Numbered from the stretch's first letter, positions 1 through 8,659 are shown. The stretch is DNA of 64,000 bases from JAWKZG01 sp041396125 (GCA_041396125.1 JAWKZG010000001.1:744001-808000), one strand, 5' to 3'. The notes: generated by a model not told the origin, from the letters alone. Numbers and translations are program-made.

Positions 1-278
1 CTGGCACGGGCGGCAACGGTGTTCTGGTTATGGCTGTTGCAGGCGTAGGCAAACGCGCTGTCCGCCAGGGTGAAGATAAAGCCGCCGTGGCAGGTCCGAT
101 GGCCGTTCAGCATGGATTCCCGCACCTGCATATGTAAGCGAGCATAGCCAGGTGAAATGGTATCGAGTTCTATCCCCAGTTCCCGGGTGGCACTATCCTG
201 TTCGTACATGCGGCGACTGACGGCTTCAGCCAGACGTTGCGCAGGGTTGGGCAGCGGATCGCGATTTATTTTGTTCAT
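1..278 (-). CDS. paaI: PaaI-type acyl-CoA thioesterase, partial
   Basis: The gene runs off the left edge; the N-terminal 92 residues are present. The translation begins MNKINRDPLPNPAQRLAEAV and contains MLNGHRTCHGGFIFTLADSA, the hot-dog-fold signature of hydroxyphenylacetyl-CoA thioesterase PaaI, in which the HGG stretch and the following acidic residue form the acyl-CoA site. Family knowledge: PaaI hydrolyses stalled ring-hydroxylated phenylacetyl-CoA intermediates and normally sits in a paa operon; no other paa gene is visible because the gene points out of the window. Related thioesterases act on other aryl-CoAs, so the substrate is inferred. The start is the ATG at 276-278. Confidence 0.85.
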   Translation of the reverse strand, partial: MNKINRDPLPNPAQRLAEAVSRRMYEQDSATRELGIELDTISPGYARLHMQVRESMLNGHRTCHGGFIFTLADSAFAYACNSHNQNTVAARA

Positions 279-440
279 AGGTTGCGGTGGTGCTCTTGGA
301 TTTTCCGGTATTGTCGGCGCTGCGAGTCTAACGTGTAACAGAATACCAAATAAAAAGGCTGAATCTCAGCGCAGCTTTGCTGCCATTACGCCTGCAAAGC
401 CGAATCTGTGTGTGCCTGCGAGGGCTTGGGCTTATAGCTG

Positions 441-2024
441 CTATGACCTGAATGAGGCGGATTGCGGTGATGGTGAAAAGAGCACATCATTCTGGTCGTC
501 ATTAAACTGATAATTGCAGCGACCCAAGGCTTTGGCCTGGTAGCAGGCACTATCGGCCCGGCGCAGCAAGCTGGCAGAGGATTCTCCTTCCTGCAGCAGC
601 GCGATGCCGATACTGGCACCGATTTTTAAAGCCTGACTGCTCTGCGTAGTGCCGTTCTGTTTAACGGTCAGCTGCTGCATGCTGCTGAGCACGCGTTCGG
701 CAAAATCAGCTAGCTGGTCACGACTGCCGATACCTTCCAGTAATACCGCAAATTCATCGCCACCCAGGCGGGCCACTGTGTCGGTATCGCGAAAACAGGA
801 CTGGATGTGACTGGCCGCTTGCTGCAGAAATTTGTCGCCGATTGAGTGACCGTAGACGTCATTAATAGATTTGAAATTATCCAGGTCTATGAACATGATA
901 GCGATATCCTGGTGCTGGCGGCGATGCCGGTTGATGGCCAGCTCCAGGCGGTCATCAAACAGTCTTCGAGTGGCCAGACCCGTCAGCGCATCATGGGTGG
1001 CCATGTGTTCGAGTAAAGATTGCGTCTGTTTCAGATGGGTAATATCAGCGCAAATACCGATCAAGCCGTTTTGCTGGGTAAGGTGTTCACAGAATTGAAT
1101 ATAGCGGCCATCGTAGAGCGCAAATTCCAGCGGTTGCTGCTTCGGCGTTTGCAGCAGCAATTGTGCAATATCTTCTGAATGGGTGCAGTCATTAACAGCC
1201 TGGATTCGGTGGGCTTTGATGCTGTGCCTAAGAATTGCTTCACGGGTCAGCGCTTGGCTGGATGAAAATGAAGCCAGATCGAATAAAGCGCGAAAGTGCT
1301 GGTTACAGGTGACGAGTTTATGTTGCTCATCAAATAATGCGATGCCCTCAGGCAGGCTCTCGATGGATTGCGCTAGATACTGCTGCATGCGGTTCGCCTC
1401 GGCGGTGGCCTGACGCAGATACCAATATAACAGCAGGCTGCCCAGCAGCAGCAGCAGGAAAAAACCGCTTCCCCAGGCCATACTGAGACGGAAGCGATCC
1501 AGGTTTGCGCGCTCGCTAATGACTGCCTGGAATGCCATGGTGTTGCTTTCCTGGAACAAAGCGCGTACCTGCTGGTAAACATCGCTGATGCGTAGATAAA
1601 CGATCTCGCTGACGGTGGCCGAGTCTGGCGGAAACGCATACAGTCCCTGCTGCAGCCAGCGCTGGATGTCTGCCAGGGCAGGATTGACGATGGCATAGGT
1701 GGCTGCTGCCCCGAACAGAAAGTCAAACTGATAATCACGCCGGATGGTCTGCAGGCGTGAGCTGGCTTGCTCCAGTGCCTGTTTTACCCGGGAAATCGCC
1801 GCTGACGAGGGGCTGAGTTTAGCCAGTTCGGCAGCATGCAGTAAGTGCGTTATATCGTCCAGGATGGAGAAAATCGAATGCTGTTGCTCCAGCACCTCTT
1901 GCGGCAGGGCTTGTCGGATCTGGGTTGTCGTGCGATACACATAGATGGCAAGTACTAAAGCCAGAACAATCACCAGCGAGAGCAGTGTGCTGATGATAAC
2001 GTGCGACCGGTTAGTTAATAGCAT
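441..2024 (-). CDS. Membrane diguanylate cyclase (PAS-GGDEF)
   Basis: A 527-residue predicted c-di-GMP synthase of the inner membrane. There is a membrane helix at about residues 9-30, a periplasmic stretch of about 150 residues, a second helix at 186-203, a PAS-like domain at about 215-335 and a C-terminal GGDEF domain. The active-site GGDEF is intact at 421-425. RDTD at 412-415 lies exactly five residues before it, the spacing of the RxxD product-inhibition site. No EAL domain follows. Its ATG starts on the base after the stop codon of the upstream TAXI binding protein, so the two are almost certainly cotranscribed. Inference: the binding protein presents a ligand to the periplasmic domain of this cyclase. 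The signal sensed cannot be read from the sequence. Confidence 0.9.
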   Translation of the reverse strand: MLLTNRSHVIISTLLSLVIVLALVLAIYVYRTTTQIRQALPQEVLEQQHSIFSILDDITHLLHAAELAKLSPSSAAISRVKQALEQASSRLQTIRRDYQFDFLFGAAATYAIVNPALADIQRWLQQGLYAFPPDSATVSEIVYLRISDVYQQVRALFQESNTMAFQAVISERANLDRFRLSMAWGSGFFLLLLLGSLLLYWYLRQATAEANRMQQYLAQSIESLPEGIALFDEQHKLVTCNQHFRALFDLASFSSSQALTREAILRHSIKAHRIQAVNDCTHSEDIAQLLLQTPKQQPLEFALYDGRYIQFCEHLTQQNGLIGICADITHLKQTQSLLEHMATHDALTGLATRRLFDDRLELAINRHRRQHQDIAIMFIDLDNFKSINDVYGHSIGDKFLQQAASHIQSCFRDTDTVARLGGDEFAVLLEGIGSRDQLADFAERVLSSMQQLTVKQNGTTQSSQALKIGASIGIALLQEGESSASLLRRADSACYQAKALGRCNYQFNDDQNDVLFSPSPQSASFRS

Positions 2025-3152
2025 TCAAAAAAGGCCGCTAGGTTTTTGGTAGGCATTGACCGGGCAGGGGCGCGGTGGTTGCGGTATCTGATCCATAAAC
2101 AAGTTATGGTCCTGTAAGTAGCGTAAAGCGCCAGGGTGTAGCGGTAGTCCCAGTCCCTTCAGGCTGTTTTCGGTGCCCAGATAAAGTCCTGTTCGAATCT
2201 GCGCCATGCTAGTGTGTGTAGATGGTTGCCACAAAATTTTGCTAAGCCGGTATACCAAGGCTTCATCCAAATCTGCGTGTACCAGCAATTGTGCCGCTAC
2301 AGTCAGGGTTTCAATTCCTGCTACACCACGATAAACATTGTCGGGCAACCGATCCTGTAACAGATAGGGGTGTGCGGTAGACACTTCAGTAGCAATTTTC
2401 GCACTGATCGGTAGCAGACGCAGTGGCACGGTGGTGGCCAGTTGACTGATCAGTCTGGCGGGGGCGCCAATAACCATGATGAGCGCATCGAGTTCGCCGT
2501 CAGCGAAGGCTTGGGCGGCTAGTTCCGGTTTCAGGTACACGGGTTCAAAGTCAGACTCCAGAAGACCGGCGGCTCGGAGCACTAAGCGGGCGGTTATCAG
2601 GGTGCCTGAACCGGGATCATCCAGCGCGATGCTGAGGCCACGCAGATCATCAAGCTGGAAAATATCAGACTCTTGGCGTACCACAATCTGCAAATATTCC
2701 GGATATAAGTTACTCAGTACCCGTAGACAAGTATATGCATCATCAAACCCGAAGTTTGCTGCGCCAGTATAGGCTCCATAGGCAATGTCAGCCTGCGCTA
2801 GCCCAATTTCTATGGATTTGCGGGCCAGGCTTTCAATATTGTCTTTTGAGCCACTCGATAATTGCGGCAAAGCCAGTGTTTTTACCAGCTTGCAGGGGGC
2901 GCTGTCAGCGCAGTGTTGCGGAATGATCTGTTGATTGAAAATAGTCGCCAGGCCCGTACCCAAGGGGAAATAAACCCCTGTTTCACTGCCTGTACCCAGC
3001 CGTAATAAGGTAACATTATCGTGTATGTTTATGGGCCATGCTAAACCTTCCGAGCTTAGCAAAGTGATGCCACACAACAGCATGGTGCGCAACAGCAGCG
3101 TGAATCGTCGAGTGTCATAAAAACTAAATCTAAACAATATCTTTATAGTCAT
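2025..3152 (-). CDS. TAXI-family periplasmic solute-binding protein
   Basis: A 375-residue member of the TAXI (TRAP-associated extracytoplasmic immunogenic) family. The family pattern LRLGTGSETGVYFPLGTGLA is seen after a hydrophobic N-terminal export segment (about residues 18-38). Family knowledge: these periplasmic proteins bind small carboxylates such as glutamate or 2-oxoglutarate and usually feed a fused TRAP permease (DctQM type). No TRAP permease gene is visible here; the next gene is a membrane diguanylate cyclase beginning at the adjacent base. That arrangement argues for a sensory rather than a transport role (inference). The first ATG was taken; an internal Met at residue 24 would give a shorter signal peptide. 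Confidence 0.88.
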   Translation of the reverse strand: MTIKILFRFSFYDTRRFTLLLRTMLLCGITLLSSEGLAWPINIHDNVTLLRLGTGSETGVYFPLGTGLATIFNQQIIPQHCADSAPCKLVKTLALPQLSSGSKDNIESLARKSIEIGLAQADIAYGAYTGAANFGFDDAYTCLRVLSNLYPEYLQIVVRQESDIFQLDDLRGLSIALDDPGSGTLITARLVLRAAGLLESDFEPVYLKPELAAQAFADGELDALIMVIGAPARLISQLATTVPLRLLPISAKIATEVSTAHPYLLQDRLPDNVYRGVAGIETLTVAAQLLVHADLDEALVYRLSKILWQPSTHTSMAQIRTGLYLGTENSLKGLGLPLHPGALRYLQDHNLFMDQIPQPPRPCPVNAYQKPSGLF

Positions 3153-3356
3153 GGATTATAATGACGAGGCTATTTTATTTGCCGTGTGTGTGACAAAGAT
3201 TTGTCATGAGAATTACTATATTGAATAGATTATGCATTAGTAATGCCTTATTAGTATTTTTAGCAATTGTTAACGTTCAGGATGGTCACTGAGGTGCTGT
3301 TTGCAGGAAAGCACTGAATGGCAGCGAACTGAGCACGCTACCCAGGAGTCAGACAG

Positions 3357-3923
3357 GTGGGAAATCGGCTTTCCAAAATCTACACACGTACCGGCGATGA
3401 AGGTACAACCGGCCTCGGTGATGGCAGTCGCATTGCAAAAGACAGCCTTCGTATTGAGGCCATGGGCGATGTTGATGAACTGAATTGTGCTATCGGCATG
3501 ATTCTGGCCACGTCATTACGTGACGAGATACGCGCAACTTTGAGCGAGGTGCAGCATAAATTATTTGATCTGGGTGGTGAGCTCTGTATGCCCGGATATG
3601 CTGCAATCAGCGCTGATGACATCAGCTGGCTGGAACAGGAGCTGGATCATTACAACGCTGATCTGCCCCCGCTTAAGGAGTTCATTCTGCCGGGCGGCGG
3701 GCCTGCAGCGGCAGCCTGTCATCTGGCGCGTGCCATCTGCCGTCGGGCTGAGCGCCATTTGGTGGCATTAACCCGGGAGGAAACCCTCAGCCCGGCTGCC
3801 CGTGCGTATCTGAACCGTTTGTCTGATCTGCTGTTTGTTCTCAGTCGGGTTCTGGCGCGTGAGGAAGGCGGCTCCGAGGTGATGTGGCGACACGACAGAC
3901 AGCGCCGTAAATTACCTGATTAG
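3357..3923 (+). CDS. pduO: Cob(I)alamin adenosyltransferase, PduO type
   Basis: A 188-residue enzyme that transfers the 5'-deoxyadenosyl group of ATP to cob(I)alamin to make coenzyme B12. The N-terminal ATP-binding signature TRTGDEGTTGLGDGSR and the following MGDVDELN are clear. The C-terminal half has RRAERHLVAL and LNRLSDLLFVLSRVLAR, typical of PduO/MMAB trimers. The start is a GTG at 3357 supported by AGGAG at 3344-3348. It stands alone, with no ethanolamine, propanediol or cobalamin operon around it, so a general housekeeping role in B12 assimilation is inferred. The family name is secure; the symbol is used in the broad PduO-type sense. Confidence 0.93.
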   Translation: MGNRLSKIYTRTGDEGTTGLGDGSRIAKDSLRIEAMGDVDELNCAIGMILATSLRDEIRATLSEVQHKLFDLGGELCMPGYAAISADDISWLEQELDHYNADLPPLKEFILPGGGPAAAACHLARAICRRAERHLVALTREETLSPAARAYLNRLSDLLFVLSRVLAREEGGSEVMWRHDRQRRKLPD

Positions 3924-3949
3924 TTCAATTTTCGGGGCAGTTATTCAGC

Positions 3950-4324
3950 TTAGGGAGTGAAGGTTTTGCCAAGCCAGTCGAGCATGCGTCCGAGTGGTGT
4001 GAAAGCGCCTAGACCCAGGCCAATAGCCACCCCGATCGCATTGGCAAGCATATCCCCCAGCTCCGCGCTGCGATAACCTGACCAGGCTTGCAATAATTCA
4101 ACCCCTGCGCCGAGCGCCAGAAAAAACAGCACCCAGCGCCAGCCCGGCTGATACGCCTGCCAGAACCAGAGCGTAAGTGTGGCATAAGCCAGCGTGTGCT
4201 GTGCTTTGTCCCAACCCAGCGGGCCTGCTATATCCGGTGGTGCGGGCATGAGGGACAAAAGCAGCAGCAAGCCGACACCACACCAGCCCAATAAACGCCA
4301 CAAAACCCGTATCTGATCAGGCAA
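3950..4324 (-). CDS. VanZ-like integral membrane protein
   Basis: A 124-residue very hydrophobic protein with three to four predicted membrane helices and the VanZ-like pattern LGWDKAQHTLAYATLTLWF (the conserved D-K-x-x-H of the family). The molecular function of stand-alone VanZ-like proteins is not established; the founding member gives low-level teicoplanin resistance. The start overlaps the end of tgt by 8 bp, so it is probably translated from the tgt transcript. The next gene to the left is convergent. Confidence 0.75.
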   Translation of the reverse strand: MPDQIRVLWRLLGWCGVGLLLLLSLMPAPPDIAGPLGWDKAQHTLAYATLTLWFWQAYQPGWRWVLFFLALGAGVELLQAWSGYRSAELGDMLANAIGVAIGLGLGAFTPLGRMLDWLGKTFTP

Positions 4325-5423
4325 GGCCCTGGCTCCGTTCAGCGTAAAAGGTATCGATAAACGCAGTCAGTCGGTTCGCGCTGATCGCATCGCGCAAGCC
4401 TTGCATTAAATACTGGTAGTAAAAAAGATTGTGGATAGTATTGAGGCGCGCCCCCAGAATTTCCCCGCATTTATCGAGGTGTCGCAAATAGGAACGACTG
4501 TAATGCTGGCAGGTATAGCAGGCACAATCCGGATCGATAGGCCGGGTGTCGCGCTGATGCCGGCTGTTGCGGATGCGCAGATCGCCGAAGCGGGTAAAGA
4601 GATGGCCGTTGCGGGCATTGCGGGTTGGCAGAACACAGTCGAACATGTCCACACCGCGGCGCACCGCTTCGACAATGTCTTCCGGTTTGCCGACGCCCAT
4701 TAAGTAGCGCGGTGCAGTGGAAGGTAGTAAAGGATTGGTAATTTCCAGCATGTCTTCGCGCTCCTGCTTGCTTTCCCCTACCGCCAGGCCGCCAATAGCA
4801 TAGCCGTCAAAGCCGATATTTTGCAGCTCTGCCGCCGATTGCCGCCGCAGTTCCGGGTACACGCTGCCCTGGACAATGCCGAACAAAGCGGATGGATTGC
4901 CGGCATGGGCCTGTTTGCTGCGCAGCGCCCAGCGCAGGGATAAAGCCATGGAGTCGCGGGCCTGTTGCTCGCTGGCCGGGTAGGGCGTGCATTCGTCGAA
5001 TTGCATAACGATATCGGAACCCAGCGCTCGTTGCATCGCCATGGATTCCTCCGGGCCAAGAAACACCAGATTGCCGTCAATCGGCGAGCGAAAATGGACG
5101 CCTTGTTCATCGATCTTGCGCATGGTTGCCAGGCTGAACACCTGGAAACCGCCGGAATCGGTCAGAATAGGTCCGTTCCAGTGCATGAAGTCGTGTAAAT
5201 CGCCGTGTTGCTGAATAATTTCCGGCCCTGGTCGCAGCATCAGATGAAAGGTATTACCGAGAATAATCTCTGCGCCGCTCTGACGCACTTCTTCGGGCGT
5301 CATGGCTTTTACCGTGCCATAGGTGCCAACCGGCATAAAGGCGGGTGTTTGTACCGCGCCGCGGGCAAACAACAGGCGGCCGCGGCGGGCCAGACCGTCG
5401 CTGTGAAGCAGTTCAAATTGCAT
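4317..5423 (-). CDS. tgt: tRNA-guanine transglycosylase
   Basis: A 368-residue enzyme that swaps guanine 34 for preQ1 in tRNAs with GUN anticodons, a step in queuosine synthesis. DSGGFQVFSL carries the general-acid Asp, and DCVLPTRNARNGHLFT carries the nucleophilic Asp and RNA-binding loop. The C-terminal zinc site is visible as CACYTCQHYSRSYLRH with a further His about 25 residues on (LNTIHNL). Length matches bacterial Tgt. The usual partners queA, yajC and secD are not beside it; instead a VanZ-like gene overlaps its 3' end. Confidence 0.97.
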   Translation of the reverse strand: MQFELLHSDGLARRGRLLFARGAVQTPAFMPVGTYGTVKAMTPEEVRQSGAEIILGNTFHLMLRPGPEIIQQHGDLHDFMHWNGPILTDSGGFQVFSLATMRKIDEQGVHFRSPIDGNLVFLGPEESMAMQRALGSDIVMQFDECTPYPASEQQARDSMALSLRWALRSKQAHAGNPSALFGIVQGSVYPELRRQSAAELQNIGFDGYAIGGLAVGESKQEREDMLEITNPLLPSTAPRYLMGVGKPEDIVEAVRRGVDMFDCVLPTRNARNGHLFTRFGDLRIRNSRHQRDTRPIDPDCACYTCQHYSRSYLRHLDKCGEILGARLNTIHNLFYYQYLMQGLRDAISANRLTAFIDTFYAERSQGLA

Positions 5424-5549
5424 GGGTTAGCTGTATGATTGACTAGACTAAAAATGCAAGTTTAGCAGGACTGGCGGCGCTGGCGCGTGTTCATGATCAT
5501 GCAGTGGAAAGATTTATTTGTGTGCTGGCATTTGGCTTTCAGGGCGCAG

Positions 5550-5711
5550 TCATGAATGACTGCCAGGCAGCAGAGTCGATGCTGCAGAATACGGAGCACT
5601 CGGTGTTTGGGCCGCGCTGGAGGGTTGAATTAAACCCATGACGATCATCAGACAAAAAATCAGCATGCCAAGCAGCAGCCGCGGCAAGAAAAAATCCAGC
5701 AACCATTTCAT
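5550..5711 (-). CDS. Small hydrophobic protein, hypothetical
   Basis: A 53-residue frame starting MKWLLDFFLPRLLLG, with one strong membrane helix over about residues 7-28 and a Pro/Ser/Ala-rich tail. GGAG lies about 10 bases before the ATG at 5711, a better start than the upstream in-frame Met at 5792. Nothing in it matches a family I know. It sits alone between tgt and moeA. It may be a real membrane micro-protein; I put this at less than even odds. Confidence 0.4.
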   Translation of the reverse strand: MKWLLDFFLPRLLLGMLIFCLMIVMGLIQPSSAAQTPSAPYSAASTLLPGSHS

Positions 5712-6118
5712 GGTTGTTAATCTCCAGACGAACTCCGTGTTGTAAGGTAGAAAGTGATACACATTAATTGAGTGCCAAGAGTTAATAAGCACAAGTGGTG
5801 CCAGTTTTAAGTTTTTGGAAAATATGTTTTTTTACGCGCTCTAAACCATATTCCGGGTCAAAAAAACTGGGTTGCTGGCTCAAACGCGCAGCAACCGATT
5901 CAACATGAACCAGCCCGCTTTGGCCCACTGTATATAAGGTCTGGCCAGACCAGATCTCTGGCACTATTAATCGTATCCCTGAATCCGCCTGTCCTCACGC
6001 TTGTGCTGGGGGCTTGGGCGGAAGGGTTGTACACCAGGCTTGTACAATCGAGCAGTGAGTTCGGGACAGTAGGGCGGCAGGCTTGGTAAAATAGGCTTAT
6101 TTACCGAGTAGAACCGCT
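5712..6118. other. Intergenic stretch upstream of moeA
   Basis: About 400 bases without a convincing gene. A 60-codon minus-strand frame (5782-5964, GTG start) has no clear ribosome site and no recognisable family, so it is not called. The only structured element is the inverted repeat listed at 6027-6047. Confidence 0.4.
6027..6047. promoter_or_regulatory. Inverted repeat upstream of moeA, operator-like
   Basis: TTGTACA, a 7-base spacer and TGTACAA form a perfect 7+7 inverted repeat 71 bases before the moeA start. The dyad symmetry and position fit a binding site for a dimeric repressor or activator; no regulator gene is adjacent. This is inference from symmetry only. Confidence 0.35.
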
Positions 6119-7387
6119 ATGACACTAAGTGCTATTCAGACAGAATTCAGCTGTGCTGACGATTACGATCCCAATTCTTTGCCAGTAAGCAAAGCGCTGG
6201 AACATATTGATGCTTTGGTTTCCCCGATTAGCGGGGTAGAGCGCGTTGCTGTGCGCTCGGCCTTGCAGCGGGTGCTGGCCGAGCCGATTATTTCGCCACT
6301 GGCTGTCCCCGCGCATGATAATTCTGCGATGGATGGCTACGCGGTATGCAGTGATGACTTGCCTGAGACTGGCAGCAAAGATCTGCAGGTGATTGGCACA
6401 GCGCTGGCCGGGGCACCGTTCGAAGGCAAGGTGGTGGCGGGTACGGCTGTACGCATCATGACCGGGGCGGTGTTGCCGCAAGGTGCTGATACCGTGATTA
6501 TGCAAGAGCGGGTCGAGCGCGAGGGTGCAACAGTCCGTATCGGTGACGATAACAAACGTGGCCAGAATACCCGACAAGCGGGCGAGGATATCCAGCCTGG
6601 CGATCTGGTGCTGGAAGCTGGCCGTCTGCTGACACCAGCCGATTTGGGGCTGATTGCATCGTTGGGTATTGCCGAAGTGGCAGTACGGCGTCGTTTGCGG
6701 GTCGCGTTTTTCTCGACCGGCGATGAGCTGCGTTCGCTTGGCGAGCCGCTGGCTGAGGGGCAAATCTACGATAGCAACCGCTACACTCTGTACGGTATGT
6801 TGACCAGGCTCGGTGTGGATATTATTGACATGGGTGTGGTCAGTGACGACCAGGACGCCTTGGTACGCGCTTTTCAGGATGCAGCAGACAATGCTGATGC
6901 GGTGATTACCTCGGGCGGTGTGTCCGTGGGTGAGGCTGATTTCGTCAAGGATATCCTGACTCAATTGGGGCAGGTCTGGTTTTGGAAAATTGCGATGAAA
7001 CCCGGTCGCCCGTTAGCTTTCGGCAAGATTAAAGACGCCGTGTTTTTTGGTCTGCCCGGTAACCCGGTATCGGTGATGGTAACGTTCTACCAGTTCGTGC
7101 AGCCTGCGTTACGGCGTATGCTTGGTCAGACCGAGCCAGCCGCAGTGATGTTTCAGGTGCCGGTCTCAGGGCGGCTTAAAAAACGGCCTGGGCGGATGGA
7201 ATTCCAGCGCGGTATTCTGGAGCGCCAAGCTGATGGTGGTTTGATCGTCCATGGTACGGGTGATCAGGGATCGGGGATTCTCAGCACCATGAGCCGCGCC
7301 AACTGCTTTATTATCCTGCCGGATGAATGTGCTGATGTGGAGGCTGGGGCTTTAGTGTATGTACAACCTTTCGAAGGTCTGATCTGA
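6119..7387 (+). CDS. moeA: Molybdopterin molybdenumtransferase MoeA
   Basis: A 422-residue enzyme of molybdenum cofactor synthesis. It inserts molybdate into adenylylated molybdopterin (made by MogA/MoaB) with release of AMP. Signature stretches are in order: PAHDNSAMDGYAV near residue 70, the GAVLPQGADTVIMQE loop, SGGVSVGEADFVKD in the MogA-like domain III and GLPGNPVSVMV near residue 320. The C-terminal beta-barrel domain IV is complete. No other mo- gene is in the window. The following glutaredoxin-like gene starts 6 bases after its stop, so the two form a transcription unit. Confidence 0.96.
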   Translation: MTLSAIQTEFSCADDYDPNSLPVSKALEHIDALVSPISGVERVAVRSALQRVLAEPIISPLAVPAHDNSAMDGYAVCSDDLPETGSKDLQVIGTALAGAPFEGKVVAGTAVRIMTGAVLPQGADTVIMQERVEREGATVRIGDDNKRGQNTRQAGEDIQPGDLVLEAGRLLTPADLGLIASLGIAEVAVRRRLRVAFFSTGDELRSLGEPLAEGQIYDSNRYTLYGMLTRLGVDIIDMGVVSDDQDALVRAFQDAADNADAVITSGGVSVGEADFVKDILTQLGQVWFWKIAMKPGRPLAFGKIKDAVFFGLPGNPVSVMVTFYQFVQPALRRMLGQTEPAAVMFQVPVSGRLKKRPGRMEFQRGILERQADGGLIVHGTGDQGSGILSTMSRANCFIILPDECADVEAGALVYVQPFEGLI

Positions 7388-7393
7388 GCCGCC

Positions 7394-7840
7394 ATGACCG
7401 CAGCCCGTTATGACTGGCGACGTGGTGCCAAGGTTGCGCTGCTGGCACAGCTGCTGGTATTAATCGTGATCGCAGCCGGTTATGCCAGCGCTCGCTATGT
7501 CCATATTCCTGGTGCCGGTTCGCAACGCATTGCTATTTACACGACCAGCTGGTGCCCGTATTGCGCTCAGCTTCGGGCCCGCCTGACGCACAACCAGATT
7601 CCTTACACTGAATACGATGTAGAAAAATCATTGTGGGGACGGTTGGGTTTCTGGTTGTTGCAGGGGCGGGGCGTGCCGGTTGCTGCGGTCGGCCCCAGGA
7701 TTATTCAGGGCTATAACGTCGAGCAATGGCAGCTTGCACTGGAGTCACTGGATTATCCCTTCAAACCTGCGGTTATGATGGATTTACTGAACCCCGGCGG
7801 AGAAAGCGGGCGTAGTAGCCTGCTGCCTGCTATGCAATGA
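7394..7840 (+). CDS. Membrane-anchored glutaredoxin-like protein
   Basis: A 148-residue protein with one N-terminal membrane helix (about residues 12-32) followed by a thioredoxin-fold domain. IAIYTTSWCPYCAQLRARL gives a CPYC redox centre, the classical dithiol-glutaredoxin motif. GVPVAAVGPRIIQGYN corresponds to the cis-Pro loop and glutathione-binding strand. Topology prediction (positively charged MTAARYDWRRGAK before the helix) puts the redox domain in the periplasm, unusual for a glutaredoxin (inference). It starts 6 bases after moeA and is probably cotranscribed with it. The thiol partner is unknown. Confidence 0.75.
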   Translation: MTAARYDWRRGAKVALLAQLLVLIVIAAGYASARYVHIPGAGSQRIAIYTTSWCPYCAQLRARLTHNQIPYTEYDVEKSLWGRLGFWLLQGRGVPVAAVGPRIIQGYNVEQWQLALESLDYPFKPAVMMDLLNPGGESGRSSLLPAMQ

Positions 7841-8176
7841 ATAGCCAGAATAAAAATTGGGTGTAACTACTTGAGGATGCACTCAGTCGCCAGCTTGGTA
7901 TCGCTGGCGCTGAGCGCTGCAGACTCACTGATAATATAAAACTGCCATCTTGCTATTGTGTAAGGGCATCCCTGCTGCTCGTTTCCCTGAGCGGTCCGGT
8001 TAACAGTTTGTCAGCCGGAATCCCTGTTACTTTATACCTTGTAATCCCTGCCGGACACTGCCCCAGCAGCGTAGAATATATGCCAGTCTCTGGTTCTGCC
8101 TGTCTTGGCGCAGCAGAACGTAAGCTGTCCGTGTCACATTCCATAGCGTACTGCTTGTCCCTGATCCGATGTCCTG

Positions 8177-8196
8177 TTCAGGTCATATGACCTGAA
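8177..8196. promoter_or_regulatory. Perfect 20-bp palindrome
   Basis: TTCAGGTCATATGACCTGAA reads the same on both strands with no mismatch. The half-site AGGTCA recurs inverted at 8313-8318 and 8343-8348. Perfect palindromes of this length are uncommon by chance and suggest a dimeric DNA-binding protein. No regulator is encoded next to it. Confidence 0.45.
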
Positions 8197-8312
8197 TCCA
8201 TTGGGGCGGTGTCCTGATCATCCCTTTAATCTGTGAATACTGATATTCCTGAGCATAAATCACAGACTGGTCTCTTAGCTGCGGCGAGACAATGCAAACA
8301 TTTGCTTCGAGC

Positions 8313-8348
8313 TGACCTAAAATGTCAATGTATTGACGTTACAGGTCA
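8313..8348. promoter_or_regulatory. Nested inverted repeat
   Basis: The outer arms are TGACCT (8313-8318) and AGGTCA (8343-8348). Between them, 8321-8340 is a near-perfect 20-bp palindrome centred on GTCAATGTATTGAC. The outer half-site is the same as in the 8177-8196 palindrome, supporting a shared binding protein (inference). Confidence 0.4.
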
Positions 8349-8359
8349 TATTTTTGCGT

Positions 8360-8385
8360 TTTATTGTCATATTATTGACAATAAA
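8360..8385. promoter_or_regulatory. 10-bp inverted repeat with 6-base loop
   Basis: TTTATTGTCA (8360-8369) and TGACAATAAA (8376-8385) are perfect reverse complements. The right arm is followed by further A residues. It could be an operator or a weak hairpin. It lies about 275 bases before the start at 8660. Confidence 0.35.
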
Positions 8386-8659
8386 AAATTGTGTTTTTCA
8401 GCATCCTGCCAAAATTACGATGCATTGTGCGAAATTCCTGCCGCGATCCGTCATTGCGCCATCTGTTATCCTGTCCTTGATGGTTCGACAAAAAATAAGC
8501 ATTATTTATGCCATGTTTTTAAACTCTGTGCGCGGGTGATGCTTTACCTTGTTCATTGCAGGTTTTAGTGCCCGTCAGTGGCGAAGTGAACAGGCTAAAT
8601 ATGTAGTGCGCTGCAGCAGACTAGGAAACTGTGCTTATGTTGATGGAATGTAGACAGTA

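Larger units (their letters stand above)
7841..8659. other. 819-bp gene-free region rich in dyad symmetry
   Basis: No frame here has protein-like composition; the longest (111 codons on the plus strand from 8233) is Cys/His-rich, lacks a ribosome site and resembles nothing known. The region instead holds several inverted repeats, listed separately, many built from the half-site AGGTCA/TGACCT or TTGAC/GTCAA. An untranslated RNA or a regulated promoter for the downstream membrane-protein gene are both possible. Confidence 0.4.

Noticed and set aside
6125..6964. A 279-codon minus-strand reading frame opposite moeA
   Set aside because: It lies wholly within moeA, is rich in His/Arg/Gln in the manner of antisense frames and matches no family.
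8177..8196. AGGTCA inverted repeat as a nuclear-receptor element
   Set aside because: The half-site match is to a eukaryotic transcription factor and is coincidental in a bacterial genome.
8233..8568. A 111-codon plus-strand frame in the gene-free region
   Set aside because: Cys-rich composition, no ribosome site, overlapping another equally unconvincing frame and several palindromes.
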